From positions 124,001-188,000 of the forward strand of contig JAGSHD010000003.1 of the NCBI GenBank assembly GCA_023954715.1: a stretch of DNA of 64,000 nucleotides, in the 5' to 3' direction. Source of the DNA: Candidatus Cloacimonadota bacterium. GTDB lineage: Bacteria; Muiribacteriota; UBA6191. The position numbers were made by a program, and so were the translations under genes. Each line of letters starts with the position of its first letter. Position 1 is the stretch's first letter. Of the stretch, positions 1 to 8,361 are shown one piece after another. The notes beneath the pieces are model-generated. The model was not told the origin of the DNA, did no database searches, and worked only from the letters and a program-made list of their open reading frames with translations.

Positions 1-1611
1 GATTTGATTGGTATTGTTTTTGCGGCTTATGGATCTTGTTTAAGAGATATTCAAGAAAAACAATTGACTTTAAGCTTTGATATTAAAGCACCTCATATAT
101 GGATAGATGCAGATCAAAATAAATTACGAACTGTTTTAGAGCATGTTATCGGTAATGCTATAAAATTTACATCTACCGGATCAATCATAGTTAGGATTAG
201 CCCACCTGTACACGATTTTGTTTCTATCGATGTGATTGATTCAGGGTGTGGTATTTCATCTGATATGCTTCCCACTTTGTTTAAGGCATTTCAGCAAGGA
301 GACGGTTCGATCACCCGCAAATATGGTGGAACGGGTTTAGGACTATTTATAGCAGATAGATATATGAATCTCATGGGAGGTAAAATAACAGCTAAAAATA
401 ATGCTGAATCTGGTTGTACCTTTTCAATGATTATACCCGTTAAGCTGACTAGAAGTATGATACTAGATGAGGTTGAAACTCCCGAAAGGTCAGTACTTGT
501 TTTATCTGATAATAATGCTACTACAACATTGTATTCTCATTATAAATCTAATAAAGGATACAAATATTATGTATCAGGTGATATAGAAAATCATGACTTT
601 ATTTTGATGGACTTAAGCACTGATAAAGGTTTATCAATGGCTACTATTCAGCTACTTGAAAAGGCCAAATCTAGAAATATCCCATGCATTAGCCTTTTAG
701 ATTATAATAGTATGTCTCAAAGCCAAAAGAGCAATCAATTGTATTTTGATAACTTTTACACCAAACCATTTCATCCAGACAAAATTGAATTAGATTTTGA
801 AGAACTATGTAACCCAGATTTAAAACAGTCAAAACTACCAAATAAGTCATTAAATATACTCATCTTAGAAGATGAAAAAGTGTCACAGGTTTTGTTTAAG
901 AGGTGTTTAGAGTCTAAAGGACATAAAACTACTATTTTTGATAATGGCTATGATGCTTTAAATCACTTTAAAATAGATAGTTTTGATGTAATGATTGTAG
1001 ATCTACAAGTTCCTGAAATGAATGGCTTTGAATTTGCTAAAAGTGTTAGAAAAATAGATGAAAATATTCCTATTATTGCTACATCAGCTAGTGTATTAGA
1101 AGATACAAAAAATATCTGTTTGAAAAGTGGGATGACAGACTTGTTGGCAAAACCTTTTTTAAAGTTAGATTTATATAATTTATTAGCAGAGCATACTGGT
1201 ACAGGCGCCCACGAGACCTATGACCAATATCGTATTTTACATATTGATGATGAAGAGCATATTTTAGATATAGCATCTTATACTGTAAGACAAGCTCTTC
1301 CTGGTGTAAATATAAAAACATCTAACAATGCTATAGAAGCTTGTACACTATTAGGAAGCTTTCAACCTCATATAGTGATAACTGATATGAATATGTCTCA
1401 GATGGATGGTTTAAGTTTTGTACGATATATGAAAAGCGAGCCATTATATGCGAATACAAAGGTATTTGTTCTTACGGGTCTTTCCCACACAAATATAAGC
1501 GTAAATCAAATGAAAAAAATGGGAGTTGAAAAGATATTACATAAGCCTTTTAAAGTTAAGGATTTAGTATCTGATTTAAAAAAGGCTTTCCATACAATTG
1601 ACAAGTTCTGA
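1..1611 (+). CDS. Hybrid histidine kinase, 3' part (HATPase - degenerate REC - REC - REC)
   Basis: The frame is open to base 1, so the gene is truncated by the window edge; the TTG at 4 is not a credible start. Numbering from that codon, residues 20-145 are a HATPase_c domain with an N-box (N51), a G1 motif (DSGCG, 80-84) and a G2 motif (GGTGLGL, 108-114). A HisKA phosphoacceptor domain probably lies just upstream. Residues 162-262 look like a degenerate receiver: the acidic pair is SDNN, but an MDLS strand end and a TKPF motif remain. Two intact receivers follow, at about 284-395 (phosphoacceptor D333, AKPF) and 410-530 (D461, HKPF). The protein passes phosphate intramolecularly; the signal is unknown because the sensor part is outside the window. 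The next gene starts 20 bp downstream. Confidence 0.9.
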   Translation, partial: DLIGIVFAAYGSCLRDIQEKQLTLSFDIKAPHIWIDADQNKLRTVLEHVIGNAIKFTSTGSIIVRISPPVHDFVSIDVIDSGCGISSDMLPTLFKAFQQGDGSITRKYGGTGLGLFIADRYMNLMGGKITAKNNAESGCTFSMIIPVKLTRSMILDEVETPERSVLVLSDNNATTTLYSHYKSNKGYKYYVSGDIENHDFILMDLSTDKGLSMATIQLLEKAKSRNIPCISLLDYNSMSQSQKSNQLYFDNFYTKPFHPDKIELDFEELCNPDLKQSKLPNKSLNILILEDEKVSQVLFKRCLESKGHKTTIFDNGYDALNHFKIDSFDVMIVDLQVPEMNGFEFAKSVRKIDENIPIIATSASVLEDTKNICLKSGMTDLLAKPFLKLDLYNLLAEHTGTGAHETYDQYRILHIDDEEHILDIASYTVRQALPGVNIKTSNNAIEACTLLGSFQPHIVITDMNMSQMDGLSFVRYMKSEPLYANTKVFVLTGLSHTNISVNQMKKMGVEKILHKPFKVKDLVSDLKKAFHTIDKF

Positions 1612-1631
1612 TTTAGTTAAGTAGTAAACAG

Positions 1632-2720
1632 ATGAAGATTTTATTACTAGAAGCATTTTATGGAGGCTCCCATAAAACATTCGTAGATACTTTTGTAAAG
1701 TATAGTTGTCATGATATAGACTTGATTACTTTACCAGGCAGATTTTTTAAATGGAGAACTAGAGGCGCAGCTTACTACTTTATTGATCAGATAAAAGATA
1801 TATCAAAATATGATTTGATTTTTTGTGGAAGCATGATGAGCGTTGCGGATTTAGTTAGTCACTTTCGACAGGAGCTAAATGTTCCCATTGTAAGTTATTT
1901 TCATGAAACTCAATTTGCGTATCCGATAAAACAAGGTGAAAAGTTTGATGTTCAATATGGCTTAAACGATGTAGCCACTGCAAAGGCTTCCGATTATTGT
2001 ATTTTTAACTCCATGTTTCACAAAGAGCAATTTTTAAGTGATACAAAAAAGTATCTTAGTAAAATGCCAGATTATCAGCCACTTTGGCTTATTAATGATA
2101 TTGATAAAAAGAGTCAGGTTATCTATCCCTGTAGCGACTTTACCTCCAATATAGAAAAATATGATATTAGGCAATTGAAACAAAATGGATTATTAAATAT
2201 TGTATATAATCATAGATGGGAGCATGACAAAAACCCCGAAGAGTTTTTTAATGTTTTAGTGAGAGTTGCAAAGAAGGGATATAACTTTAATCTTTATGTT
2301 TTAGGTGAGTCTTACAAAAATAGTCCAGAAATATTTGAATGGGCTAAAAAACAATTATCTAATCATATCATGCATTTTGGATATGTAGAGTCTAAGCAAG
2401 ATTACTACAAGATATTGGCATTAAGTGACCTTGTAATCAGTACGTCTTGGCAAGAAAACTACGGAATATCCGTCGTAGAGGCTATGAGCTTTGGATGTTT
2501 AGCACTTTTACCCAAACGTTTGAGTTATCCTGAACTACTAAATGATGAAAGATTATCAGCCTACATGTACGCTGATCTGGAGCAGTCTCTTATAAAAGTA
2601 TTAGAAATGAGTCTCGAGGATATAGATGAGGATAAACAGAAATTTGTAGAGTGCATGAAGCGCTTTGAAACTCAAAATTTAGTAGCACAATTAGATCAAC
2701 TATTTGTTAGGGTAACTTAA
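1632..2720 (+). CDS. tRNA-queuosine alpha-mannosyltransferase-like glycosyltransferase (DUF3524 family)
   Basis: The N-terminus (ILLLEAFYGGSHK, then LPGRFFKWRTRGAA) is the signature of the DUF3524/GTDC1 family, whose characterised members add mannose to queuosine at the wobble base of tRNA-Asp. The C-terminal half is a GT-B glycosyltransferase group 1 domain: NHRWEHDKNPEEFF near residue 195 and a nucleotide-sugar binding region with WQENYGISVVEAMSFG near 275-290. The length of 362 residues fits bacterial members. It is cytosolic, with no signal peptide. It follows the kinase gene by 20 bp and converges on the peptidase gene with a 4-bp gap. Family assignment is strong; mannosyl specificity is inferred from homologues. 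No queuosine synthesis gene is in the window. Confidence 0.82.
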   Translation: MKILLLEAFYGGSHKTFVDTFVKYSCHDIDLITLPGRFFKWRTRGAAYYFIDQIKDISKYDLIFCGSMMSVADLVSHFRQELNVPIVSYFHETQFAYPIKQGEKFDVQYGLNDVATAKASDYCIFNSMFHKEQFLSDTKKYLSKMPDYQPLWLINDIDKKSQVIYPCSDFTSNIEKYDIRQLKQNGLLNIVYNHRWEHDKNPEEFFNVLVRVAKKGYNFNLYVLGESYKNSPEIFEWAKKQLSNHIMHFGYVESKQDYYKILALSDLVISTSWQENYGISVVEAMSFGCLALLPKRLSYPELLNDERLSAYMYADLEQSLIKVLEMSLEDIDEDKQKFVECMKRFETQNLVAQLDQLFVRVT

Positions 2721-2724
2721 AGCT

Positions 2725-3459
2725 TTATGTTTGAATGTCTACACTGATACCATTCCAGTTTTTCAAAAACTGGTTTTGTTTCATGGCTCTTACTTTTCTT
2801 CCACGTCCTGGATCATGAATTACAAAGGTACCATCTGATTTGATACCCTTAACTACCACAATATGACCAGTAGTAGGCTTATAAGATGTGCCATCTAGGT
2901 AGTTTATACGTCCTGTAAAACGAACTATTTGCGGTCGTCCATCTTGAATCGATTGGATTAAGCTTTCTAATTTTCGATTGGTGTACATTCTAGACTTTTT
3001 AAAACCAAGATACTTAGCCATTTTTACCATTCGTGGATAAAAACTTCCACGTCCGGGTACATACATACTACCAGAGCCCAAATTCGTAAGAGCTAGATAG
3101 TCTCTAGATTTTTTGACGCCATAATATTGCAAAACCATCTGGAGTGAAGTGGGGCCACAATATCCTTGAGGATATTTTCCTTTTAATCCTCTAGGGTCAA
3201 AAGGATCCTTTACTCCCTGTGAGTAAAGAGGAACGCCCTTAAGGTTCATGCTCTTTGGTTTGGAGAGCTCTTTGTGTTTGACCTCTTGCAAGCGTTTCAG
3301 CATATCAACTTTTAGTACACTAGGCTTTTCAATTTGAGGTAGTCGAAAAATTGTACTAGGTTTAGTAGAACTGTGCATAGTTAGCACAAGATTCTCTAAA
3401 TCACTATTACACCAAAGCAATGTAGTTGATAATATATGTATAAAGATTAATAATTTCAT
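2725..3459 (-). CDS. Secreted C39-like (papain-fold) cysteine peptidase domain protein
   Basis: The start is placed at the ATG ending at 3459, which gives a typical Sec signal peptide (MKLLIFIHILSTTLLWC). An upstream alternative at 3492 would put 11 uncharged residues in front of it. Residues 75-225 resemble the C39-like peptidase family: Cys in GYCGPTS (C101), His in TTGHIVVVKG (H199) and Asp in HDPG (D216) form the expected catalytic triad. The cysteine near the signal end (LLWC) is not a canonical lipobox. C39 domains usually trim double-glycine leaders as part of an ABC exporter, but no transporter is fused or adjacent, so this is a stand-alone periplasmic protease or peptide-binding relative. 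Its substrate is unknown. Confidence 0.75.
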   Translation of the reverse strand: MKLLIFIHILSTTLLWCNSDLENLVLTMHSSTKPSTIFRLPQIEKPSVLKVDMLKRLQEVKHKELSKPKSMNLKGVPLYSQGVKDPFDPRGLKGKYPQGYCGPTSLQMVLQYYGVKKSRDYLALTNLGSGSMYVPGRGSFYPRMVKMAKYLGFKKSRMYTNRKLESLIQSIQDGRPQIVRFTGRINYLDGTSYKPTTGHIVVVKGIKSDGTFVIHDPGRGRKVRAMKQNQFLKNWNGISVDIQT

Positions 3460-3615
3460 AGTTTTTAAAATCCAAGCAACAAATAAATACAAAAAAGTAC
3501 GTAAAGTCTATAAAATGTACCATAATGCCACTAAATAGCTTCATTTGATGAACAAAAAGGCCTGATATATTATTAGTAGACAGATTTTTTGAAAAGTTTG
3601 TAAAAGATAGGAAAT

Positions 3616-4803
3616 ATGAAAAGAGAAGAAAAATTTGCAACCCTAGCCAAACAAGTTTATTTGCATCTCACTTTTAGTGGAATATATGATAAAAAGACTT
3701 GTACAAATGATTATAAGTTGGCCAAAGAAGCAATTGATAAAGAAGTAATTTTTGAATTGGACCAAAATAAATTGCGTTTAAGACTGTCTTCTAGAAGTAA
3801 GAAAATATCTTTGCAAAGCAATACTTTAAAAATTGAAATCCAAACTGAGGATATCTACCTACTAAACACAGTTTTAAAACACCCTGTAATTGTAGAAAAA
3901 ATGGTTGAAGTTTTAATCAAAGACGAGCAAAACTCACAAAACCTACAGACTTCGTTAGTATTCTTTGAACAATATTTGGAAGAAAACTTAGCAAGCTCCT
4001 TTGATTTGAACCATACATCTGACTTTGAACATGAGTTAACTTATCAATCAAGCAGCGGTTGTTATTCAGCAGTACAATCAGAAAAGTTTATTTATGAGGG
4101 ATTATTTACAGCAGACAAAGTAAAATATACTTTATATGAACGACATCCTAAGTTTGAGATCTTTTCTATTGAATCAAATAGTAATTCAGAGGAAATGAAT
4201 ACAAAGATATTAAACATAATGAACTTAATAATAAAAATTAATTATAGTAAGTTTAGTTCCATATCATTAAACAAAATGCTAGGTGAAAGCTTATATAGTC
4301 ATAGCGAGGTTCTACAAACTACTCTTCGAAGCAAACCTTTGTTAGAAGACTTTGAAAGTTATACCGGTATAAAAATGAGTTATATACCACAAAAAAACTT
4401 AGGGTTTTACATTTCTTCAAATTACATTAACCAACAGCAGTACCAATCTCTAGTGATTGAAAACTCTTCTATGGTACAGGCAGACAACTTAGAAATAAAT
4501 AATTTAACACTAGATGCATTGCAACACTTTATTGATAGATTAAACCAATTCGAAAATCACTTAGAGTATCTCATCCCTACTTTAAAACAAATACAATGGA
4601 TTGAATCACTTGTAAACTCTCAATGGGGAGACAAAAAAAAGTACCACAATGGTTTGCAACTTTTTGATTTGAGTACTAGTAAAGCATTTTGGTTAAGGGA
4701 CATAGATTTGAAAGTCAGAAAATATATTCCATTTTTAGGTTTTGATGATCACTTCTCTTTAGAACACACAACTTGCAAACTAGTTGCATTTCCAAAAAAG
4801 TAG
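3616..4803 (+). CDS. Hypothetical cytosolic protein, 395 aa
   Basis: I do not recognise this family. It begins at an ATG with a good ribosome site (AGGAAAT just upstream) after a 120-bp gap from the divergent peptidase gene. There is no signal peptide or membrane segment. The N-terminal 120 residues are charged and alternate predicted strands and helices. Residues 140-200 are rich in S, E and Y. The C-terminal third contains a long helical stretch (about 285-330) followed by WIESLVNSQWG. Length and codon use are like its neighbours, so it is a real gene, but function cannot be inferred. Confidence 0.6.
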   Translation: MKREEKFATLAKQVYLHLTFSGIYDKKTCTNDYKLAKEAIDKEVIFELDQNKLRLRLSSRSKKISLQSNTLKIEIQTEDIYLLNTVLKHPVIVEKMVEVLIKDEQNSQNLQTSLVFFEQYLEENLASSFDLNHTSDFEHELTYQSSSGCYSAVQSEKFIYEGLFTADKVKYTLYERHPKFEIFSIESNSNSEEMNTKILNIMNLIIKINYSKFSSISLNKMLGESLYSHSEVLQTTLRSKPLLEDFESYTGIKMSYIPQKNLGFYISSNYINQQQYQSLVIENSSMVQADNLEINNLTLDALQHFIDRLNQFENHLEYLIPTLKQIQWIESLVNSQWGDKKKYHNGLQLFDLSTSKAFWLRDIDLKVRKYIPFLGFDDHFSLEHTTCKLVAFPKK

Positions 4804-4870
4804 TATACTCTTAAAATACTAATTTACGATGCAAATACTTACTTGATTTGATCAATATTTAAGGGAAAAA

Positions 4871-5326
4871 ATGAAACTGATACTAAGCCTACTCACTTTA
4901 ATATTTGGCTTTACTCTTATGGGTTGTGTACAAACTATGGAGGACAACTCTATCCCAGTAGTTAAGAGTAAATTTCTAATGGGGCCAAAAGGAAAAAAAC
5001 TTAAATATGATTTGGGCATAAAAACATCACCAGATAATTTTGCTCCTCTTATTGCAACAAAAACAAGAGTTCCTACGGGTATGAGTTTTCAGATGCAGGC
5101 AAATGACCAAAAAGTTTTACCATTAATCGATATCGCTTATAAAACATCAAAAGAGTCCAAAGAGATTATTGATATTGCAAAAGTGCAAATCAAGGCTGTT
5201 AACCCAGCCGACAAGTTATCAAAATTAAAAATTAATCTAACAGTTATCGAAGGTTGGATACGACTAGATGCGAAGAGTGTGGATAAAGATATTTCTCTTA
5301 CTTTAAACGTTGTTAAGGAGTATTAG
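4871..5326 (+). CDS. Small lipoprotein, 151 aa
   Basis: The N-terminus carries a hydrophobic signal followed by a lipobox (LMGC, Cys 19), so the mature protein is probably a lipid-anchored 133-residue domain. AAGGGA upstream of the ATG is a good ribosome site. The mature part looks beta-rich, with repeated alternating hydrophobic strands at the C-terminus (KLKINLTVIEGWIRL). Family not recognised. Its stop codon overlaps the start of the zinc-ribbon gene by one base, so the two are translationally coupled in the run that ends with the phosphopantetheinyl transferase. Confidence 0.65.
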   Translation: MKLILSLLTLIFGFTLMGCVQTMEDNSIPVVKSKFLMGPKGKKLKYDLGIKTSPDNFAPLIATKTRVPTGMSFQMQANDQKVLPLIDIAYKTSKESKEIIDIAKVQIKAVNPADKLSKLKINLTVIEGWIRLDAKSVDKDISLTLNVVKEY

Positions 5327-5580
5327 TGATAAAAATAGATCCAAATAAAGTGATTAAACATCTTCAAAGTAAATGGAAAGCAGGATGTCCTTATTGCCAG
5401 GAGTCAGATTTTGGTATAGAAAATACTTTATATCATCTACATCAAGCTAAAGATCCAACGACCGTAAAAGCTCATGATCTAAATTATATCCCACTCATCG
5501 TTGTTGGCTGCAATAATTGCGGTAATACTACCTTAATTAATTTGGGACTTACTGAGCTTGAGGTATTTAGTGCTACTTAG
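5326..5580 (+). CDS. Small zinc-ribbon protein
   Basis: This 84-residue protein has two CxxC knuckles about 38 residues apart, CPYC near residue 22 and CNNC near 63, followed by GNTTLINL. This arrangement is seen in small bacterial zinc-ribbon proteins. It starts with GTG overlapping the last base of the lipoprotein stop codon. The four cysteines would bind one zinc ion. No enzyme domain is present; a structural or nucleic-acid-binding role is possible but unsupported. Confidence 0.6.
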   Translation: MIKIDPNKVIKHLQSKWKAGCPYCQESDFGIENTLYHLHQAKDPTTVKAHDLNYIPLIVVGCNNCGNTTLINLGLTELEVFSAT

Positions 5581-6601
5581 GGTTTGCCTATTACTTTTTT
5601 TTGTTCAAGCTACTTATGGTACTCCAAAAGTGCTGTTAGGAGCAAAGACTAATCTAAACAAGTTTAGATTAAAGCGTATGGCTCGACAAGGCAAAGGAAT
5701 CTTAAGTGTATTGCTTATTCGAGAGTCTCTAATAGATCAACCTAAAAATGTTTCTTTGGCAATACGCTCAAAAAACTCATTTGAATATATTGTTAATATC
5801 CCAAGTGTTGATACGGATCTGATACCAAGACAAACTAAAACGGGTAGATTTCATGTTCCATCTACAGTGTATTTTAAAGAGATTGAAATTGATCAAGGGG
5901 TATATAGTTTTCGTGTTGTTGATGAAATATTTGATGTATTTCACGATATCCCCATATTTATAGGAAAAGTAACACCATTAAACGCTCACTTTGTAGTTGG
6001 TGAAGATGGGGTTTTATTGATGCAAGAGTCCAAGTATTTTTTAGAAAAAAAAGATAAATACTTGAGCGCATTACGACCGTATTTTTATCATGTCGATGAT
6101 AGGATTCACTCTAAGAGGTTTCCTCACAGAGTTTTAATGCATGTGGACTTTCGAGGACAATATGCTAATCAAACTGTCAATAAAGTTGAAATTCAAAAAC
6201 TTAGCTTAGTTGATGACTTACAAACACCTTTAAGTTTTTTACAAGACACTAGTTTTTTGAAGGGGGAATTTAAAGAGATTAGTCATGGATTTGTTGAGGA
6301 CCCTAGAGGATCTAGACATCATAGTTACTATAATTTTGTTTTTGATTTACCATCTTTTGGTAGAGCATTCACTAAGTGTTATTTCTTTAAAATGTCTGGT
6401 AATTTCATCTCAAAAAAGGGCAATCAAATAAAAAAGACTGCCTTTGGTCATGATAGTTTTAAAAATCAGAAAGTTTGTTTGAAAAATGGTGATTATCATT
6501 CATTTCAAAAGATGGACTTGAGATTTGATTTTGACAAGTCCAATTTCAATTTAATTTTGTTGGATCATCAGACAGGGGTACCTGTTCGACAAAACTTCTA
6601 A
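5570..6601 (+). CDS. Secreted hypothetical protein
   Basis: The start is set at GTG 5570 because GAGG lies six bases upstream; a TTG at 5558 is an alternative. Either start gives a signal peptide (LLLFFVQATYG). The mature protein of about 325 residues has no membrane segment and no motif I recognise. It looks beta-rich, with several F/Y-containing strands, and a probable disulphide pair near the C-terminus (CYFF and KVCLKNG). The start overlaps the zinc-ribbon gene and the stop overlaps the next start (TAATG), so it is expressed with both. Periplasmic or outer-membrane-associated location is inferred from the signal only. Confidence 0.55.
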   Translation: MLLRVCLLLFFVQATYGTPKVLLGAKTNLNKFRLKRMARQGKGILSVLLIRESLIDQPKNVSLAIRSKNSFEYIVNIPSVDTDLIPRQTKTGRFHVPSTVYFKEIEIDQGVYSFRVVDEIFDVFHDIPIFIGKVTPLNAHFVVGEDGVLLMQESKYFLEKKDKYLSALRPYFYHVDDRIHSKRFPHRVLMHVDFRGQYANQTVNKVEIQKLSLVDDLQTPLSFLQDTSFLKGEFKEISHGFVEDPRGSRHHSYYNFVFDLPSFGRAFTKCYFFKMSGNFISKKGNQIKKTAFGHDSFKNQKVCLKNGDYHSFQKMDLRFDFDKSNFNLILLDHQTGVPVRQNF

Positions 6602-7257
6602 TGTTTAGCCAATTGATACATCGTAGCGTCGATTATGACAATGATCCTATTGACTATAAATACTTCGAGAAACTAGGTCAAAGCCTTCCTTTAGGGAGCG
6701 AAACATGGGCTGCTAAACGTAAACGCGACTATTTGGCTGGACGCTATTGTGCTAATGAATGTTTGTCTCAGGTTGCTCTACAAGGTTTTGAGATTCGATC
6801 TAATGCAGATAGATCTCCAATATGGCCCAGTGAATACTGTGGAAGCATTACACATACCAAAACTTATGCCTGTTGTGTACTTACATCAGTCAATCAATAT
6901 CGATCTGTAGGGATTGACTCAGAACACAAAATTATAGAAACTACATTCAAGAGGGTAAAGAGACAAATTGCAAGTGATAAAGAGTTTGATCTTGTGAAAT
7001 CATTTATTGAGGATGATTGTTTGGCCCTAACTATAATCTTTTCTTGTAAAGAGGCTATATTTAAAGCCATTTATCCTTTGGTAAAAAAGCACTTCTATTT
7101 TGATGCCTTTGAGATAACTCATGTTCAAGATAGCTACCTATTAGGTAAACTATTGATTGATCTTGATAGTAGTTTTTGTAAAGGTACATGTCTTAAAATG
7201 AAGTTTAGAGTAATAGAAGATCGTGTAGATGCTTTGGTTACTATCAAAAACAGCTAA
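6601..7257 (+). CDS. 4'-phosphopantetheinyl transferase, Sfp/EntD type
   Basis: This enzyme transfers the phosphopantetheine arm of CoA to a serine of acyl or peptidyl carrier proteins. The family motifs are present in order: an N-terminal RDYLAGRYCA segment (about 42-51), a CoA-contacting SITHT motif (about 81-85), the magnesium-binding GIDSE motif (about 104-108) and FSCKEAIFKA (about 147-156) with the general-base Glu and substrate Lys. At 218 residues the length is typical of EntD-type enzymes. It is the last gene of the overlapping run beginning at 4871. No polyketide, peptide or fatty-acid carrier gene is adjacent, so its carrier protein lies elsewhere. Confidence 0.85.
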   Translation: MFSQLIHRSVDYDNDPIDYKYFEKLGQSLPLGSETWAAKRKRDYLAGRYCANECLSQVALQGFEIRSNADRSPIWPSEYCGSITHTKTYACCVLTSVNQYRSVGIDSEHKIIETTFKRVKRQIASDKEFDLVKSFIEDDCLALTIIFSCKEAIFKAIYPLVKKHFYFDAFEITHVQDSYLLGKLLIDLDSSFCKGTCLKMKFRVIEDRVDALVTIKNS

Positions 7258-7270
7258 ATTACATTTTATT

Positions 7271-7297
7271 TTGCTAATAAAAGCAGTATGATATAAT
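7271..7297 (+). promoter_or_regulatory. Candidate sigma-70-type promoter for the MBL-tex genes
   Basis: A perfect -10 (TATAAT, 7292-7297) is preceded by TG one base upstream, making an extended -10. TTGCTA at 7271-7276 is a weak -35 at a short 15-base spacing. It sits in the 90-bp gap about 50 bases ahead of the metallo-hydrolase start. Confidence 0.4.
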
Positions 7298-7347
7298 TAA
7301 TGAGTGCTTTCACAATTTAAGCTAAATAATATACACAAAGAAATCTT

Positions 7348-8361
7348 ATGAAAATTAAATCTTGGGGCTGTAGAGGCTCAATTGCGATAAATAATCCAAA
7401 TAGTAAAATTTACGGTGGTAACACTACTTGTTTTGAAGTCATTTCAGATTGTTTACCATCAGGTACAAAACTAATGTTTGATGCTGGTACGGGATTTGTA
7501 CCAGCAGGTAGACATTACTTGTCTGAAAGCTCAAATGATCTAAATTATGTAATTTTGTTTACTCATTATCACTGGGATCACGTTCTGGGGTTAACCTTGT
7601 CACCTCCCACATTTATAGATCACATACCGATGTCGTTTTATGGTCCGAAAGATGGTGAAAGTGGTTTAAACGAAATGATGAGGCATCTTTTTCAAAGGCC
7701 ATACTTTCCGGTTGATGCACAAAAGCTGTTACATAAAATGAGTTTCACAACATTTACTAACTATGACGTAGAAGTTGTTATTGTGCACCCTGAAGGTGGC
7801 TTTACTAACATTAATTACAATGACTATAAAAAAATTCTTGATGGTAATCAACAATTGTTGATTGATCAAAAAAACTATAACATCAATGAGTGTATGGTCA
7901 TTACAATGACTAAGACCAATCACGGAAACTCAACATGTATTTCCTATCGTGTGGAAGAATTACCAACATCAAAAACATTTGTTTTGTTAACTGACCATGA
8001 GGATACAGCTGGTATCTCTATGGATATTAAAAATCACTTAAAAAACGTTGACTTAGCTATTATTGATGGACAATACGATGATTATAAATATCAAACCCAA
8101 ACCGCTAACTTTGGGCACGGTACGCCCGGTGGTTTAATAAAATTAGCAATTGCCTCAAATGTTGCACGAGTCGGCATTACGCATCATGATCCTACTAGTA
8201 CGGATAGCTATTTAGAGGATACAATTTTGACAGAGGCCTATGAGGCTTATGATAACTGGTCGTCTAATGAAAAGTTTTTAAAAGTACATAAAGTCGATAA
8301 ACTCTCTTTAAATAAAGACAATATCTTTTTATGTAAAGACTATGAGCTATATCAATTATGA
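7348..8361 (+). CDS. MBL-fold metallo-hydrolase (RNase Z-like subgroup)
   Basis: This is a metallo-beta-lactamase-fold protein with the di-metal motif THYHWDH (H73, H75, D77, H78), a later TNHG motif, a TDHED aspartate and ITHHDP near the C-terminus. The opening KIKSWGCRGSI followed by YGGNTTCFEV is typical of the subgroup annotated as RNase Z-like or PhnP-like hydrolases that often accompany signalling proteins. The 337-residue length is slightly above the family norm owing to an insertion near 140-180. It is cytosolic. Its last codons overlap the tex start by 4 bp (ATGA), so the two are translated together. Substrate unknown. Confidence 0.8.
   Translation: MKIKSWGCRGSIAINNPNSKIYGGNTTCFEVISDCLPSGTKLMFDAGTGFVPAGRHYLSESSNDLNYVILFTHYHWDHVLGLTLSPPTFIDHIPMSFYGPKDGESGLNEMMRHLFQRPYFPVDAQKLLHKMSFTTFTNYDVEVVIVHPEGGFTNINYNDYKKILDGNQQLLIDQKNYNINECMVITMTKTNHGNSTCISYRVEELPTSKTFVLLTDHEDTAGISMDIKNHLKNVDLAIIDGQYDDYKYQTQTANFGHGTPGGLIKLAIASNVARVGITHHDPTSTDSYLEDTILTEAYEAYDNWSSNEKFLKVHKVDKLSLNKDNIFLCKDYELYQL

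Noticed and set aside
4..6. TTG as the start of the first plus-strand gene
   Set aside because: The frame is open to base 1 and the protein begins inside the kinase core, so the gene is cut by the window edge.
4801..4821. Inverted repeat TAGTAT...ATACTA as a terminator
   Set aside because: The arms are only 6 bp, A+T-rich and overlap the stop codon, with no T-tract.
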